This document shows positions 30,201 through 39,020 of a stretch of DNA of 55,899 bases, piece by piece. The position numbers were made by a program, and so were the translations under genes. The notes under the pieces were generated by a model. The model had not been told where the DNA came from. It ran no database searches and was given only the letters and a program-made list of their open reading frames with translations. Positions within the stretch are counted from its first letter, which is position 1. Every line of letters starts with the position of its first letter. The DNA is from an uncultured Bacillaceae bacterium. Lineage in GTDB: Bacteria > Bacillota > Bacilli > Bacillales > Bacillaceae_L. The stretch is from positions 1 through 55,899 of the forward strand of contig CANMHG010000016.1 in NCBI GenBank assembly GCA_947497585.1. Reading direction: 5' to 3'.

Positions 30201-30753
30201 GGTAAATATCAAAAATTCCCCCACGAACACTAAATTCTCCAGGTGATGACACCATGGAGGTTCTCTCATATCCCATCGCTATTAATTTTTCTAGGTAATC
30301 TGAAGTAATATCTTCTCCTACATTAAAGGTAAGTTGACTCTCTCTCCATAAATCCTTCGGAGGGAGCAATCGCTTCAAACCTGAGATAGGTGCAATCACA
30401 ATTCCATTTTTGTGTGAATTCCAATAATTGAGTGCTTCTAATCGCTGAGACTTTAATTCTGGGCTGGCAATTCCAATTTCAGCAGCAATTAATTCATTAA
30501 CAGGATATAAAAATACCTCTTCTTCGCGAACCAATGTTGTCAAATCATCATATATCTTTTGTGCTTGATATAAATTATGTGTGACAATAAGTAAGGGTTG
30601 CTTTGTTTCATTGTATATAGAAGCCATTAAAACTGTCCGGGCTGAACCAGAAAGGCCTGCTATCAACTGCTCACGTAAGCCTTCATTTATGCCATTAATG
30701 ACAGTAGCTATATCATCATTCCTATAAAAGGATTGTTTTAAACCAGCTAACAA
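27220..30753 (-). CDS. mfd: Transcription-repair coupling factor Mfd
   Basis: This translocase removes RNA polymerase stalled at DNA damage and recruits UvrA. Starting at TTG 30753 it has 1177 residues; that codon has GGAGG 7 bases upstream, whereas a TTG 18 bases earlier lies in the ribosome site. Domains in order: UvrB-homology region (about 1-340), RNA-polymerase interaction domain near 470-560 (IGDHVVHINHGIGKYYGIE), superfamily 2 helicase with Walker A GDVGYGKTEVA near 645, IIDEEQRFGV, LTATPIPRTLHMSM and QLRGRVGRS, then the C-terminal TRCF domain. Confidence 0.98.
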   Translation of the reverse strand: MLAGLKQSFYRNDDIATVINGINEGLREQLIAGLSGSARTVLMASIYNETKQPLLIVTHNLYQAQKIYDDLTTLVREEEVFLYPVNELIAAEIGIASPELKSQRLEALNYWNSHKNGIVIAPISGLKRLLPPKDLWRESQLTFNVGEDITSDYLEKLIAMGYERTSMVSSPGEFSVRGGIFDIYPLTEELPIRIELFDTEIDSIRTFVIEDQRSQQKLHSITIGPATEILVAKTQLGQGINALEEGLATTLKNLKDDKIKELTLENITYELDLLKNGQFPQKMFKYLSLFYERPTSLLDYLPQNGIVILDEISRIQEMSDSLDKDEAEWYTGLLENGEAIQNLHHSHKFNVLIQKSTKPLLYLSLFLRHVPYTSPQNILNMTCKQMQNFHGQMHVLKTELDRWKKGNFSVVFLGANEERVKKLQNVLEDYDINATPLKTDADILPGQVQIIIGDLNDGFELPLQKLAVITEEELFKKKLKKSKSRQKLSNAERIKNYSELQIGDHVVHINHGIGKYYGIETLEINGIHKDYIHIRYQGDDKLYVPVDQIDQVQKYVGSEGKEPKIYKLGGSDWKRVRKKVESSVQDIADDLIKLYAEREASKGYAFSPDGDMQREFEDAFAYQETEDQLRSIHEIKLDMERERPMDRLLCGDVGYGKTEVAIRAAFKAIHDGKQVAILVPTTILAQQHYETIRERFQDFPVTIGLLNRFRTRKQQSETTKGLQAGTVDIVVGTHRLLSKDITYRDLGLLIIDEEQRFGVTHKEKIKQLKANIDVLTLTATPIPRTLHMSMLGVRDLSVIETPPENRFPVQTYVVEYNGGLIREAIERELARDGQIFFLYNRVEDIERKAEEISMLVPDARVAYAHGRMTENELETVMLNFLDGQYDVLVSTTIIETGVDIPNANTLIVFDADRMGLSQLYQLRGRVGRSNRVAYAYFTYRKDKVLTEVSEKRLQAIKEFTELGSGFKIAMRDLSIRGAGNILGAQQHGFIDSVGFDLYSQMLKDAIEQRRTDIPREEKFSVEIDVEVDAYIPDAYISDGRQKIDMYKRFRGIDTLEDVEELQEEMIDRFGEFPTEVSYLFKIAEMKVFARKERVEQIKQVKNEVTILLSEEASNTIDGHKLFIIGNQYGRMISLGMEGTKLKMVLHIKGVIVDKWLTVASDMIKALADTKKENVNAS

Positions 30754-30865
30754 ATAGAACCCTCCTCTCAAACAAAAACTATCTATTTAATCTCATAACT
30801 AGCTGTTGGTTTAGTTTATAAATACGTTACAATACCTAATGTTATTCGGTTTCCTATATGAAAAC

Positions 30866-30892
30866 AGAAAAATGCTTTGGAAAATCCAAAGC
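30866..30892 (-). terminator. Terminator after fin
   Basis: An 8-bp stem (GCTTTGGA / TCCAAAGC, 30892-30874) with a three-base loop is followed on the minus strand by ATTTTTCTG. It starts three bases past the fin stop codon. Confidence 0.85.
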
Positions 30893-30895
30893 GAA

Positions 30896-31126
30896 TTATT
30901 GTATAAAACTTTCATACTGATGATAATCTGGATTACGTTCAAGAGCTTCTTGACAGTCCTCACATATCGTTTTTATATGAATATCCCCACTTGATTCATA
31001 GGATACCATCTCTCTACGTTCATCATCTGTTAGTTGATGCAAACCTAAACTTTCACTATGTAACGACATACTGTCTAAAGAACCAACTTTTGTACCGCAA
31101 TGCCTACAATAATAATGGAGAGACAT
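30896..31126 (-). CDS. fin: Anti-sigma-F factor Fin (YabK)
   Basis: A small forespore protein that antagonises sigma-F to allow the switch to sigma-G in B. subtilis. 76 residues with two zinc-binding CxxC pairs: [16 protein letters not shown] at the N-terminus and [17 protein letters not shown] near 51-67. An AAGGGGG site precedes the ATG. A sigma-G-type promoter lies about 40 bp upstream, consistent with the feedback timing described for Fin. Confidence 0.92.
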   Translation of the reverse strand: MSLHYYCRHCGTKVGSLDSMSLHSESLGLHQLTDDERREMVSYESSGDIHIKTICEDCQEALERNPDYHQYESFIQ

Positions 31127-31158
31127 TTAAATTCCCCCTTAACTTAACATTTTTTTAC

Positions 31159-31188
31159 TAGTATGAACAGTTAAGGAGAACCTTATTC
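31159..31188 (-). promoter_or_regulatory. Sigma-G/F-type promoter of fin
   Basis: The minus strand has GAATA (31188-31184), an 18-bp spacer and CATACTA (31165-31159), a full match to the sigma-G consensus. The two forespore sigma factors overlap in specificity, so sigma-F could also use it. The -10 is identical to the one at spoVT. Confidence 0.7.
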
Positions 31189-31214
31189 ATGTGAATAAAA
31201 CACATTATTAATTA

Positions 31215-31778
31215 TTATTTTGCATTAAACTCATTCATCACTTGTAAAAATTCACTGGTAAACCACTTTTCACAAGCTTTTGCAGAGATCATAATTGATT
31301 CATCTACACTTTCTCTTTCTTCTTCAGTAAACCGACCAAGGACATAGTCAGTAATCTTCATTCCATTTTTAGGGCGATCTACTCCTATACGAACACGTTT
31401 AAACTCCTGTGTGCCCACATGCTGAATTATAGACTTGATTCCATTGTGTCCCCCCGCGCTTCCTTTCGTTCTTAAACGGATTTTCCCAACTGGCAAATCT
31501 AAATCATCATATATGACAATGATATCTTCTAGATCAATATCATAATAATCCATAAGTGGACGAAGACATTCACCCGATAGATTCATATAAGTTAGAGGTT
31601 TTAGCAAAAATACTTTTTCACCAGCACTATGCCCAACACCATATACCCCATTAAACTTCGTTTTATCTAATGAAATTTGCAGTTCGGTTGAAAGTCGGTC
31701 AATTACTTTAAATCCAACATTATGCCTTGTTTCTTCATATTGTTTACCTGGATTACCTAAGCCAACAATAAGTTTCAT
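31215..31778 (-). CDS. pth: Peptidyl-tRNA hydrolase
   Basis: This essential enzyme (spoVC in B. subtilis) releases peptides from tRNAs that drop off ribosomes. 187 residues: [22 protein letters not shown] with the catalytic His at about 20, [10 protein letters not shown] near 60-69 with the conserved Asn, [13 protein letters not shown] and [10 protein letters not shown]. The gene follows the ctc terminator by about 110 bp, an arrangement conserved in Bacillus. Confidence 0.98.
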   Translation of the reverse strand: MKLIVGLGNPGKQYEETRHNVGFKVIDRLSTELQISLDKTKFNGVYGVGHSAGEKVFLLKPLTYMNLSGECLRPLMDYYDIDLEDIIVIYDDLDLPVGKIRLRTKGSAGGHNGIKSIIQHVGTQEFKRVRIGVDRPKNGMKITDYVLGRFTEEERESVDESIMISAKACEKWFTSEFLQVMNEFNAK

Positions 31779-31891
31779 TGCCTTCCCCTCACTTCTAATC
31801 GCTCTATATATGTATCCTATGTAATTCTAATTTAATAACCGTTATAACTGCTAGTGTATTTAAATATTATATAATTTATCCGGATTTCGTC

Positions 31892-31921
31892 AAAAAAGAC
31901 GTAACCAAAATAGGTTACGCC
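31892..31921 (-). terminator. Terminator after ctc
   Basis: A hairpin GCGTAACC / GGTTACGT (31920-31899) is followed on the minus strand by six T. It begins within ten bases of the ctc stop. Confidence 0.88.
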
Positions 31922-31926
31922 GTAAC

Positions 31927-32553
31927 TCAACCTTCGCTTGTTTCTCTTCCTTCTTCCGCTTCAGGTACTCCTTCTTCTTGCTCCTCACCTGTATCAATTT
32001 CTTCCTCTTGCTTTGGAGGTTGAATTGAAGCAATTACTTCACTTTCCTCATGATTCAATTCATATTTACCACCAGTCTGAACGTCTGAAACCAATACAGT
32101 TTGTCCAACTTCCAAGTTAGACACATCAACATCAATCGCTTGAGGAATGTTAGCAGGTAAAGCAGTAATTGATACTTGATGAATGGATTGCTGTAGTACC
32201 CCGCCATCCTTCACTCCTAATGCTTCACCAACTAAATTAACTCGTACTTCCACATCGACCTTTGTATTCATATTGATGACTTTAAAGTCAGCATGAAGAT
32301 ATTCACCCTTAACTGGGTCCCTTTGCAGTTCATTTAACATAACAGGATGGTTTTCGTTATCAACGACTAGTTGAATAATCCCATTACGGCCACTTTCACG
32401 TATCGTTTTAAGAAACTCTATGCTATTGACAAATATCGGCTTACTACCGTTATTCCCATTTATAATAGCCGGAATATTTCCCTCTTCACGGATTCTTCTA
32501 GTAGAAGAATTTCTTAAATCCGAGCGACCTTGCGCTTGTAATAGTGTTGCCAT
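31927..32553 (-). CDS. ctc: Ribosomal protein bL25, Ctc/TL5 type
   Basis: A general-stress ribosomal protein that binds 5S rRNA. 208 residues: the N-terminal L25 domain (about 1-90, AQGRSDLRNSSTRRIREEGN) and the longer TL5/CTC C-terminal beta domain to about 180 (SNLEVGQTVLVSDV), ending in an acidic tail of mostly Glu/Gly. In B. subtilis it is a sigma-B stress gene; a partial sigma-B-like promoter is present upstream. It lies between glmU-prs and pth. Confidence 0.96.
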   Translation of the reverse strand: MATLLQAQGRSDLRNSSTRRIREEGNIPAIINGNNGSKPIFVNSIEFLKTIRESGRNGIIQLVVDNENHPVMLNELQRDPVKGEYLHADFKVINMNTKVDVEVRVNLVGEALGVKDGGVLQQSIHQVSITALPANIPQAIDVDVSNLEVGQTVLVSDVQTGGKYELNHEESEVIASIQPPKQEEEIDTGEEQEEGVPEAEEGRETSEG

Positions 32554-32595
32554 TTAAATCACTCCTTAGGAAAATTTAATTACCCTATATTAAAC

Positions 32596-32621
32596 TTCCC
32601 CTAAAACAAAGTGGTCTAAAC
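32596..32621 (-). promoter_or_regulatory. Possible sigma-B promoter of ctc
   Basis: The minus strand has GTTTAG (32621-32616), a 14-bp spacer and GGGGAA (32601-32596), against the sigma-B consensus GTTTAA-N12-14-GGGTAT. The -10 has two mismatches. The expectation comes from B. subtilis ctc, a classic sigma-B gene; the sequence alone gives only modest support. Confidence 0.35.
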
Positions 32622-32644
32622 GTATCAATTATGGAAAACTTTTC

Positions 32645-33598
32645 TTAATCGAAAAGTGTACTTACTGATTGTTGCTCATATACTCGGATAATTGCTTCAC
32701 CAATTAATGGTGCAACAGAAAGTTGAGTAATCTTATCAGTTAATTTCTCTTCATCTAGAGCAATACTGTTTGTAACAACTAACTCTTTGATTTTAGAATT
32801 TTGGATACGGTCCATTGCTGGCCCTGAAAGTACAGGGTGTGTACAACATGCATACACTTCTGATGCACCATTTTCTATCAAAGCATTCGCAGCTAAAGTA
32901 ATTGTACCCGCTGTATCGATAATATCATCGATTAAGATAGCTGTTTTACCTTCAATATTACCTACAATATTCATAACCTCAGCCACATTGGGTCTTGGTC
33001 TTCTTTTATCAATAATGGCAATTGGCGCTTTCAGACGGTCAGCCATTTTACGAGCACGTGTTACCCCACCATGATCAGGAGATACAATCACAATATCATT
33101 TAGATTTTTACTTTCAAAGTAGTCAGCTAAAATTGGTACACCCATTAAATGGTCAATTAGAATATCGAAAAACCCTTGAATTTGCGGAGCATGAAGATCA
33201 AGTGTAATCACTCGGTGAGCTCCTGCAGTCTCTAAAAGGTTTGCTACTAACTTTGCCGTAATTGGCTCACGAGCGCGTGCTTTACGGTCTTGTCTAGCAT
33301 AGCCATAGTAAGGCATAACGATATTCACTGTTTTAGCTGATGCACGTTTAAGTGCATCTATCATAATTAATAGTTCCATTAGGTGTTCATTAACTGGAGC
33401 ACTTGTAGATTGGATGACAAACACGTCACATCCACGAATACTTTCTTCAATATTAATTTGAATTTCCCCATCGCTAAATTTAGCAACTGAACATTTGCCT
33501 AGTTCTACTCCAACTTCTTTTGCGATTTGTTCAGCAAGAGCTGTGTTCGAGTTTAATGTAAATAGTTTAAGTTTCGAATTGCGGTATTGATTTGGCAT
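32645..33598 (-). CDS. prs: Ribose-phosphate pyrophosphokinase
   Basis: Makes PRPP from ribose-5-phosphate and ATP for purine, pyrimidine, His, Trp and NAD synthesis. 317 residues with both phosphoribosyltransferase-like halves: [17 protein letters not shown] near 50-66, the catalytic flexible-loop and metal region [27 protein letters not shown] near 170-185 and the PRPP motif [13 protein letters not shown] near 222-234. It starts 24 bp after glmU, so the two share a transcript. A small AT-rich hairpin (32638-32657) over the stop codon may terminate weakly. Confidence 0.98.
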   Translation of the reverse strand: MPNQYRNSKLKLFTLNSNTALAEQIAKEVGVELGKCSVAKFSDGEIQINIEESIRGCDVFVIQSTSAPVNEHLMELLIMIDALKRASAKTVNIVMPYYGYARQDRKARAREPITAKLVANLLETAGAHRVITLDLHAPQIQGFFDILIDHLMGVPILADYFESKNLNDIVIVSPDHGGVTRARKMADRLKAPIAIIDKRRPRPNVAEVMNIVGNIEGKTAILIDDIIDTAGTITLAANALIENGASEVYACCTHPVLSGPAMDRIQNSKIKELVVTNSIALDEEKLTDKITQLSVAPLIGEAIIRVYEQQSVSTLFD

Positions 33599-33622
33599 TG
33601 TGATGTACCCCTCCGTAAGGTT

Positions 33623-34996
33623 TTAATCTTTTTTACTATTTAGACGATCTACATAGTCTTCTTTGTTTATTTGACGAGCACGTGCGATACTTAATGCGTT
33701 TCCAGGGACATCGTTGGTAACTGTGGAACCAGCAGCTACATAAGCCCCTTTACCAACCGTAACAGGAGCAATTAAATTCGAGTTACACCCGATGAATGCT
33801 CCATCCTCTATTTTTGTTAGAAATTTATTTTTTCCATCATAATTTACTGTAATGGAACCACAGCCTAAATTTACGTCTGAACCAACTTCTGCATCACCAA
33901 TATAACTTAAGTGAGAAGCTTTACTTCCTTTTCCGAAGTTCGACTTTTTCACTTCTACAAAATTTCCAATTTTCACTTCATCGCCAAGTTCTGAGTCCGG
34001 ACGTATATGAGCAAATGGTCCGATTGCTACGTTATTTCCAATACTACTATCATGTGCAACTGACTGACGAATAACCGTTCCATTACCTACATGGCAATTA
34101 TTGATTTCTGTGTTTGGTCCAATCGTGCAGTCTGCTCCAATGTTACTATTACCCTTAATGACCGTTCCTGGGTATACAACAGTATCTTGTTCAATTGTTG
34201 CATCTGCTGAGATGTAGGTATTGTTAGGATCAATAATTGTAACACCATTTAACATGTGTTGCTTATTTATACGTAAATTCATTATTTGTTCAGCTTGAGA
34301 TAAAGCAAAACGATCATTAACACCTAATGTTTCTTCGAAAGAATCTGTTTGGAATGCAGATACAATCTCACCTTGATTTTTTAAAATCTCAATTACGTCT
34401 GGTAAGTAGTATTCACCTTGCACATTGTTATTCGAAACACTGTTCAATGCCTCAAATAATAATTTATTGTCAAAACAATACGTACCTGTGTTAATTTCGG
34501 TAACCAATCGTTCTTGTTCGGTTGCATCTTTATGCTCAACAATTTTTTGAACGAGCCCTTCATTGCGAATTACTCTTCCATAACCGGTCGGATCATTAGC
34601 TTTTGCAGTTAAGATTGTTGCCTTTGCTCCTGTTTCTTCATGATGCTGTAGAAGCGCTTCCATCGTTTTATTTGTAATTAATGGTGTATCTCCACAAACA
34701 ACAAGGGTAACTCCTTCTTTGTCTGCAAGATTGCTAGAAGCTTGCATTACAGCATGGGCAGTACCTAATTGCTCTTCTTGAAGTACATATTCACTACCAT
34801 CACCAATCTGTGATTTCACTTGCTCAGCACCGTGACCAACAACGATAACAGATTTTTGTAAAGAAAGCTTAGTAACCTGATCTACTACGTGCTGCACCAT
34901 TGGCTTACCACATACAGGATGTAGAACTTTGTAGAGCTTTGATTTCATTCTTGTTCCTTGACCAGCAGCCAATATAACTGCATATCTATTTATCAT
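33623..34996 (-). CDS. glmU: Bifunctional UDP-GlcNAc pyrophosphorylase / GlcN-1-P acetyltransferase
   Basis: Makes UDP-GlcNAc for peptidoglycan and teichoic acids (gcaD in B. subtilis). 457 residues: the uridyltransferase domain with [18 protein letters not shown] near 10-27 and CGDTPLI near 103, then a left-handed beta-helix of hexapeptide repeats from about 252 ([29 protein letters not shown]) with the acetyltransferase histidine region and YDGKNK near 386. The promoter at 35060-35032 likely drives glmU-prs. Confidence 0.98.
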   Translation of the reverse strand: MINRYAVILAAGQGTRMKSKLYKVLHPVCGKPMVQHVVDQVTKLSLQKSVIVVGHGAEQVKSQIGDGSEYVLQEEQLGTAHAVMQASSNLADKEGVTLVVCGDTPLITNKTMEALLQHHEETGAKATILTAKANDPTGYGRVIRNEGLVQKIVEHKDATEQERLVTEINTGTYCFDNKLLFEALNSVSNNNVQGEYYLPDVIEILKNQGEIVSAFQTDSFEETLGVNDRFALSQAEQIMNLRINKQHMLNGVTIIDPNNTYISADATIEQDTVVYPGTVIKGNSNIGADCTIGPNTEINNCHVGNGTVIRQSVAHDSSIGNNVAIGPFAHIRPDSELGDEVKIGNFVEVKKSNFGKGSKASHLSYIGDAEVGSDVNLGCGSITVNYDGKNKFLTKIEDGAFIGCNSNLIAPVTVGKGAYVAAGSTVTNDVPGNALSIARARQINKEDYVDRLNSKKD

Positions 34997-35031
34997 TTTT
35001 AGGCCTCCATATAACCTTTTTATCCAATACG

Positions 35032-35060
35032 AATATATCTTAAATAGAGACCTATTTCAA
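35032..35060 (-). promoter_or_regulatory. Probable sigma-A promoter of glmU-prs
   Basis: The minus strand has TTGAAA (35060-35055), a 17-bp spacer and TATATT (35037-35032), about 36 bp before the glmU start and downstream of the spoVG terminator. Confidence 0.6.
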
Positions 35061-35167
35061 GGAAACAATTATAATCGGAAATATTTGTTTTAATATGACA
35101 AATATAGGAGTTAGTGAAATGGGGAATTTCATTGAATTTTTATAGATAAGAGGATTTTTTTAGAAAA

Positions 35168-35199
35168 GTAAAAAGAGCCTAAAGCTTATGTAGGCTCTT
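35168..35199 (-). terminator. Terminator after spoVG
   Basis: A 9-bp stem (AAGAGCCTA / TAGGCTCTT, 35199-35173) with a 9-base loop is followed on the minus strand by TTTTTACTTTTCT. It starts about 20 bases past the spoVG stop codon. Confidence 0.85.
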
Positions 35200-35218
35200 C
35201 GATGTATGAAAATCATTT

Positions 35219-35509
35219 TTATGATGCGCCTGCTTCTTCAAATTCAACCTCTAACTCACCAAGTCGGTGGTATTCAGCTAAAACCGCATCTTGGATTTTT
35301 CCGCGAGTACCAGAATTAATTGGATGTGCAATATCACGGAATTCTCCATCAGGAGTACGTTTGCTTGGCATTGCTACAAACAAGCCGTTATTACCATCAA
35401 TAACACGAATATCATGAACAACAAATTCATGGTCTAATGTTATCGAAGCAATAGCTCTCATACGTCCTTCTGTGCTTACGCGTCGTAATCTTACGTCAGT
35501 TACTTCCAT
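35219..35509 (-). CDS. spoVG: RNA-binding regulator SpoVG
   Basis: A small global regulator that binds nucleic acid and in B. subtilis acts in asymmetric septation and gene control. From [11 protein letters not shown] it has 96 residues, the family length, with an AAAGGTGG ribosome site before it; the in-frame ATG 39 bases upstream lacks support. The hallmark [21 protein letters not shown] segment lies near 39-59 (quoted in parts: [23 protein letters not shown]). A sigma-H promoter precedes it, with a long (about 120-nt) leader containing two hairpins. Confidence 0.97.
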   Translation of the reverse strand: MEVTDVRLRRVSTEGRMRAIASITLDHEFVVHDIRVIDGNNGLFVAMPSKRTPDGEFRDIAHPINSGTRGKIQDAVLAEYHRLGELEVEFEEAGAS

Positions 35510-35634
35510 TGTGTGTTCACCACCTTTTCTAAAATTAGAAAAACACAAAAACCTGGTTAAATAGTATGACTAGGTTTTAAATGATTTCCTTATTGCCAGA
35601 CTATAGTAATCTGACAATTTAAAACTTAGTTATG

Positions 35635-35663
35635 TTATTCAACGGATTTTTGTGTATTCCTTC
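35635..35663 (-). promoter_or_regulatory. Sigma-H promoter of spoVG
   Basis: The minus strand has GAAGGAATA (35663-35655), an 11-bp spacer and GTTGAATAA (35643-35635), matching RNAGGAWWW-N11-12-RNNGAATWW at all defined positions. An A/T-only tract lies just upstream (about 35664-35720), the kind of sequence AbrB and the polymerase alpha subunit bind at B. subtilis spoVG. The leader then contains TTGTCAGA / TCTGGCAA (35595-35619) and AAAACCT / AGGTTTT (35549-35579) hairpins. Confidence 0.88.
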
Positions 35664-35738
35664 TAATTTAGAAAAGTTTTTTAAAAAAATTGATAATTTT
35701 TGGATAAATGATGAAAAATTTGCGTTTTTTATGTTTTT

Positions 35739-36116
35739 TTATGACTTTACGAGTGCAATAACCTCAATTTCGACAAGTACATCTTTTGGTAAACGAGCAA
35801 CCTCGACACAAGATCTTGCCGGCTTATGATTCCCAAAATACTCTCCGTACACTTCGTTTAATTCTGTAAAATCATTCATATCTTTTATAAAAACAGTAGC
35901 TTTGATGACAGTATCCAAAGATGCACCTGCTGCATCTAGCACTGCTTTTAAATTTTCAAAAACCTGTGTAGTTTGTTCTTTAATATTCCCTGTGATTAAA
36001 TCTCCGTTTGCTGTTAAAGGTATTTGTCCAGAGCTATAAAAAAGATTATTAACAACGATCCCTTGTGAGTATGGTCCAATTGCTTTTGGTGCATTATTAG
36101 TATTTATGTACTTCAT
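35739..36116 (-). CDS. ridA: Enamine/imine deaminase RidA (YabJ)
   Basis: Hydrolyses reactive 2-aminoacrylate-type enamines released by PLP enzymes. 125 residues: [20 protein letters not shown] near 9-28, [12 protein letters not shown], and the substrate arginine in [12 protein letters not shown] near 103-114. The start overlaps the purR stop by four bases, so it is co-translated with the purine repressor, as in B. subtilis, where YabJ is needed for normal PurR action. Confidence 0.97.
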   Translation of the reverse strand: MKYINTNNAPKAIGPYSQGIVVNNLFYSSGQIPLTANGDLITGNIKEQTTQVFENLKAVLDAAGASLDTVIKATVFIKDMNDFTELNEVYGEYFGNHKPARSCVEVARLPKDVLVEIEVIALVKS

Positions 36117-36991
36117 TCTTCATCCACCATTCCTTCATCATATTGTTCCTGTGCAATCTCACCCAGTGATTTTAAATAAGAGAAGTAGTTACCTTCACTA
36201 ACCGAAATTTGTTTTTCTTTGACGTTAACATCAGTTAGTTTAACTAAAGAGATATATTCATCTATTAATCGCTCTTCAATATCCTCAGCCTCAACTAAGA
36301 CACCAATACCAGCAACATGTGCATTGAACTCTTCAAGCATACTGACCATGCCATTGATTGTTCCTCCGGCCTTCATGAAGTCATCTATAATTAAAACGCT
36401 TGATCCTTCATTTAAGCTTCTTTTCGCTAGGACCATTGTTTGTATTCGCTTCGTCGATCCAGATACATAATTAATGCTAACCGTTGATCCCTCTGTCACC
36501 TTACTGTCTCTTCTTACAATAACGACAGGCACATCTAAATACCTGGCTACTGCATATGCTAATGGAATACCTTTTGTAGCTACAGTCATTACGACATCAA
36601 TTTTACGGTCAGAATAGACGGATGCATATAGCCGACCAATCTGGTTCACTATTTGTGGATCTCCTAAAATATCTGCAAGATAAAGGTAGCCTCCAGGAAG
36701 TAATCGATCAGGCTTGGCTATCTGTTCGCGTAACTCACTGATAAATCCCTTAGCTTCTACCTCTCCTACATAAGGAATATATTTTACTCCACCTGCTGCT
36801 CCAGAAACAGTTTGCAACGTACCAATTCCTTGTTGTTCGAAGGTTTGTTTAATAATCGTTAAATCCTCACTAATAGACGATTTAGCTGAATCATACCGTT
36901 CTGCAAAAACGGTAAGAGAAACTAAACGGCGTGGGTGCTGTAGTAAGTAGTTCGTCATATCTACTAGTCTACTGCTTCGACGAAATTTCAT
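36113..36991 (-). CDS. purR: Purine operon repressor PurR
   Basis: A repressor of purine synthesis and related genes, released by PRPP (and displaced by interplay with ppGpp in B. subtilis). 292 residues: winged-helix DNA-binding domain (about 1-75, [20 protein letters not shown]) and a phosphoribosyltransferase-like effector domain with the PRPP motif [16 protein letters not shown] near 203-218. The inverted PurBoxes in its promoter region suggest autoregulation. ridA overlaps its 3' end by four bases. Confidence 0.98.
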   Translation of the reverse strand: MKFRRSSRLVDMTNYLLQHPRRLVSLTVFAERYDSAKSSISEDLTIIKQTFEQQGIGTLQTVSGAAGGVKYIPYVGEVEAKGFISELREQIAKPDRLLPGGYLYLADILGDPQIVNQIGRLYASVYSDRKIDVVMTVATKGIPLAYAVARYLDVPVVIVRRDSKVTEGSTVSINYVSGSTKRIQTMVLAKRSLNEGSSVLIIDDFMKAGGTINGMVSMLEEFNAHVAGIGVLVEAEDIEERLIDEYISLVKLTDVNVKEKQISVSEGNYFSYLKSLGEIAQEQYDEGMVDEE

Positions 36992-37011
36992 TATAAGAGA
37001 TGACCTCCCGT

Positions 37012-37055
37012 AAATCCGAATATTTTTATTAATATTACCATTAATATCCGGATTT
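37012..37055 (-). promoter_or_regulatory. Inverted PurBox pair upstream of purR
   Basis: AAATCCGAATATT at 37012-37024 matches the B. subtilis PurBox AWWWCCGAACWWT at 12 of 13 positions. A second, inverted box at 37043-37055 (AAATCCGGATATT on the minus strand) matches 11 of 13. They are 18 bp apart, close to the 16-17 bp seen in B. subtilis pairs. The second overlaps the ispE stop codon. The pair implies PurR represses its own purR-ridA operon. Confidence 0.75.
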
Positions 37056-37932
37056 AATCAAGCTGATTTCGTTCTCCCATCATACGGACAGCATACACTT
37101 GATCACAAAAACCACGAAGTCCATTATAAACGCGTTGCATTCTAGACTCATGCTGTACAAGTCCAAAAACAGTTGGTCCACTTCCACTCATTAATACAGC
37201 GTCTGCTCCGAACCGTTTCATTTGTTCTTTTATGTGAGAAACCTCTGGGTACAATTTCAAGGTAACATCTTCAAGAACATTGCCAACTAGGCTGCATATC
37301 CCAGGGTAATCCTTATTTTCGATAGCTTGTACCATTCCAGAAACATCAGGATGTGTAATGTTTTCAAGCTTCAGGTTACGATAAACATCTGCTGTAGACA
37401 CTCCTATGGATGGTTTTGCTAGTACTACCCAACAGTGTGGAGGTGCACTAATATGCTCAATTTGTTCACCCCGTCCTGTCGATATGGCTGTTCCTCCATA
37501 AACACAGAAAGCTACATCTGAGCCAATCTCTGAACCAATGTCAGCAAGCTCGTCCATTGTTAGACCTATTCCCCATAATTTATTTAAGCCACGTAGTGTA
37601 GCAGCAGCATCACTACTTCCACCCGCTAGCCCAGCTGCAACTGGAATGGTCTTAGTAATTGTAATTTCAACACCTTTTTTAATGCCATAGCGTCTTTTTA
37701 ATAAACTAGCCGCTTGATATGCTAAGTTTCGATTATCATCTGGTACAAATCGATTATGAGACAGAATTTTTATTGTATCGCTCTCAAGCTCAAATAATTC
37801 AATGCGATCTGCTAAATCAATGGTAGTCATGATCATCTTCACTTCATGAAAACCATCAGGGCGTTTATGTAGAACATCTAGGGACAAATTAATCTTTGCC
37901 GGTGCTTTTACTAATAACCTCAATTCTTTCAC
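37054..37932 (-). CDS. ispE: 4-diphosphocytidyl-2-C-methyl-D-erythritol kinase
   Basis: A GHMP kinase of the MEP isoprenoid pathway. 292 residues: [20 protein letters not shown] near 9-28 with the catalytic Lys and the conserved Asp in the next strand, the phosphate loop [17 protein letters not shown] near 94-110, and the GHMP C-terminal motif [12 protein letters not shown] near 260-271. A conserved neighbour of purR in Bacillus; the 62-bp gap between them holds the PurBoxes. Confidence 0.97.
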   Translation of the reverse strand: MKELRLLVKAPAKINLSLDVLHKRPDGFHEVKMIMTTIDLADRIELFELESDTIKILSHNRFVPDDNRNLAYQAASLLKRRYGIKKGVEITITKTIPVAAGLAGGSSDAAATLRGLNKLWGIGLTMDELADIGSEIGSDVAFCVYGGTAISTGRGEQIEHISAPPHCWVVLAKPSIGVSTADVYRNLKLENITHPDVSGMVQAIENKDYPGICSLVGNVLEDVTLKLYPEVSHIKEQMKRFGADAVLMSGSGPTVFGLVQHESRMQRVYNGLRGFCDQVYAVRMMGERNQLD

Positions 37933-38079
37933 CTACTTTACCGTCTTCAAAATATATATCCACATTGTACCACAAATCAATGGTTTAAGTATGCCTTACA
38001 TCAATACACTAAACCACTAATGAATGTTATTTTCGCGTACGTCATGTTTGATAATTATATTTTTGGCAAATACCAAGAA

Positions 38080-38115
38080 AAATAAAACAAAAGAGCCGAA
38101 GCTATTTGCTTCGGC
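38080..38115 (-). terminator. Terminator after sspF
   Basis: An 11-bp stem (AGCCGAAGC and complementary arm, 38115-38093) with a short loop is followed on the minus strand by TCTTTTGTTTTATTTTTC. It lies about 20 bp after the sspF stop. Confidence 0.9.
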
Positions 38116-38136
38116 TGCCGTAGTTATGTTAGTTTC

Positions 38137-38322
38137 TTATTTATTTGAACTGTTGGAAAGTTGTTGCTGAGCAATCTCTATCGCACGCTTTACCATATTC
38201 CCAGCGTCTTTAGCACGGATTGCACTCCATCCATCATTTTGAACAGTGTCATAGAACCCTAAGTCCTTTGCTAACTCTTCTTTAAATTGATGAGACATAA
38301 TGCCCTTACGACGTCTACCCAA
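38137..38322 (-). CDS. sspF: Small acid-soluble spore protein SspF (alpha/beta-type)
   Basis: A forespore DNA-binding protein of the alpha/beta SASP family that protects spore DNA. Starting at TTG 38322 it has 61 residues, the length of B. subtilis SspF; GGAG lies about 9 bases upstream, and a TTG nine bases earlier is too close to the ribosome site. [20 protein letters not shown] and [14 protein letters not shown] are the SASP motifs. A weak sigma-G-like promoter (TCATA-N19-AATACTA near 38363-38393) precedes it. Its place between veg and ispE is conserved. Confidence 0.93.
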   Translation of the reverse strand: MGRRRKGIMSHQFKEELAKDLGFYDTVQNDGWSAIRAKDAGNMVKRAIEIAQQQLSNSSNK

Positions 38323-38433
38323 GTTAAACAACTCCTCCTGACTAAATTCCTACGACATAATTAGTATTTGAAGAATTGCCGGGCATTTATGAACTCCTTA
38401 TATATCCAACATAAACTTTTAAGTTATTTTTTA

Positions 38434-38465
38434 AAAACAAAAAGCAGCAAACCACTGTCTACTGC
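38434..38465 (-). terminator. Probable terminator after veg
   Basis: An imperfect hairpin (GCAG..GAC / GTT..CTGC, 38465-38444) overlapping the veg stop is followed on the minus strand by TTTTTGTTTTT. The stem is weak but the T tract is strong. Confidence 0.5.
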
Positions 38466-38728
38466 CCACTTATCGCCATATTCCCAGATGTTTCTTCAAA
38501 GAATGTTAATTGTACAGTTTCCGTTAAAACGTCTGCATAACTATATGAAACACGCTCAAACGAATTTTCATCTTGATCTAATTCTACTACAAATACGGAA
38601 GGATACGTTTCTGAAAGTACTCCTGAACGCTCAATTGTCTTTCTTCGGCCACCATTTGCTTTTAGTGTTAACCTTTTACCAAGGTTTACATCTAAAGTTC
38701 TCTTGATATCCATTAAAGTTTTTGCCAT
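38459..38728 (-). CDS. veg: Veg protein (biofilm-related, DUF1021)
   Basis: A small abundant protein; B. subtilis Veg stimulates biofilm matrix gene expression. From [13 protein letters not shown] it has 89 residues with GAGGTGGAG before the ATG; the upstream in-frame ATG is within the promoter region. Conserved blocks are [19 protein letters not shown] and [16 protein letters not shown]. Two tandem consensus sigma-A promoters precede it, consistent with the very strong expression known for B. subtilis veg. Confidence 0.96.
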   Translation of the reverse strand: MAKTLMDIKRTLDVNLGKRLTLKANGGRRKTIERSGVLSETYPSVFVVELDQDENSFERVSYSYADVLTETVQLTFFEETSGNMAISGQ

Positions 38729-38750
38729 ATCACTCCACCTCACTATTCTC

Positions 38751-38779
38751 ATTATAGCACCTAGTAACAATTAAGTCAA
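38751..38779 (-). promoter_or_regulatory. veg promoter P2 (proximal)
   Basis: The minus strand has TTGACT (38779-38774), a 17-bp spacer and a perfect TATAAT (38756-38751), 22 bp before the veg start codon. Confidence 0.85.
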
Positions 38780-38792
38780 ACACAAAACTAAA

Positions 38793-38822
38793 ATTATAAC
38801 AGTGGTTTTAAATGATTGTCAA
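38793..38822 (-). promoter_or_regulatory. veg promoter P1 (distal)
   Basis: The minus strand has perfect TTGACA (38822-38817) and TATAAT (38798-38793) with an 18-bp spacer, 42 bp upstream of P2. The sequence further upstream (to about 38990) is A/T-rich with no gene and could act as an UP element. Confidence 0.85.
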
Positions 38823-39020
38823 CGTATTTTTTCCTACAAAATTCTTACTTCATCTACAAATATTGTTTACATATTTTCTTAAGTTATGTATGTTAATTGA
38901 TAATTTCTATACTAACGTTGAAATATGTCTAATTAGGTAAATTAATATACGGTCTTGACTTTATAACACAATGGTTAATAAGCTCTTTTCTAAAAGGTTA
39001 TTTTTTTCACATTGAACCAT

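Noticed and set aside
36992..37053. Purine riboswitch before purR
   Set aside because: The gap is 62 bp and contains PurBoxes rather than the riboswitch core.
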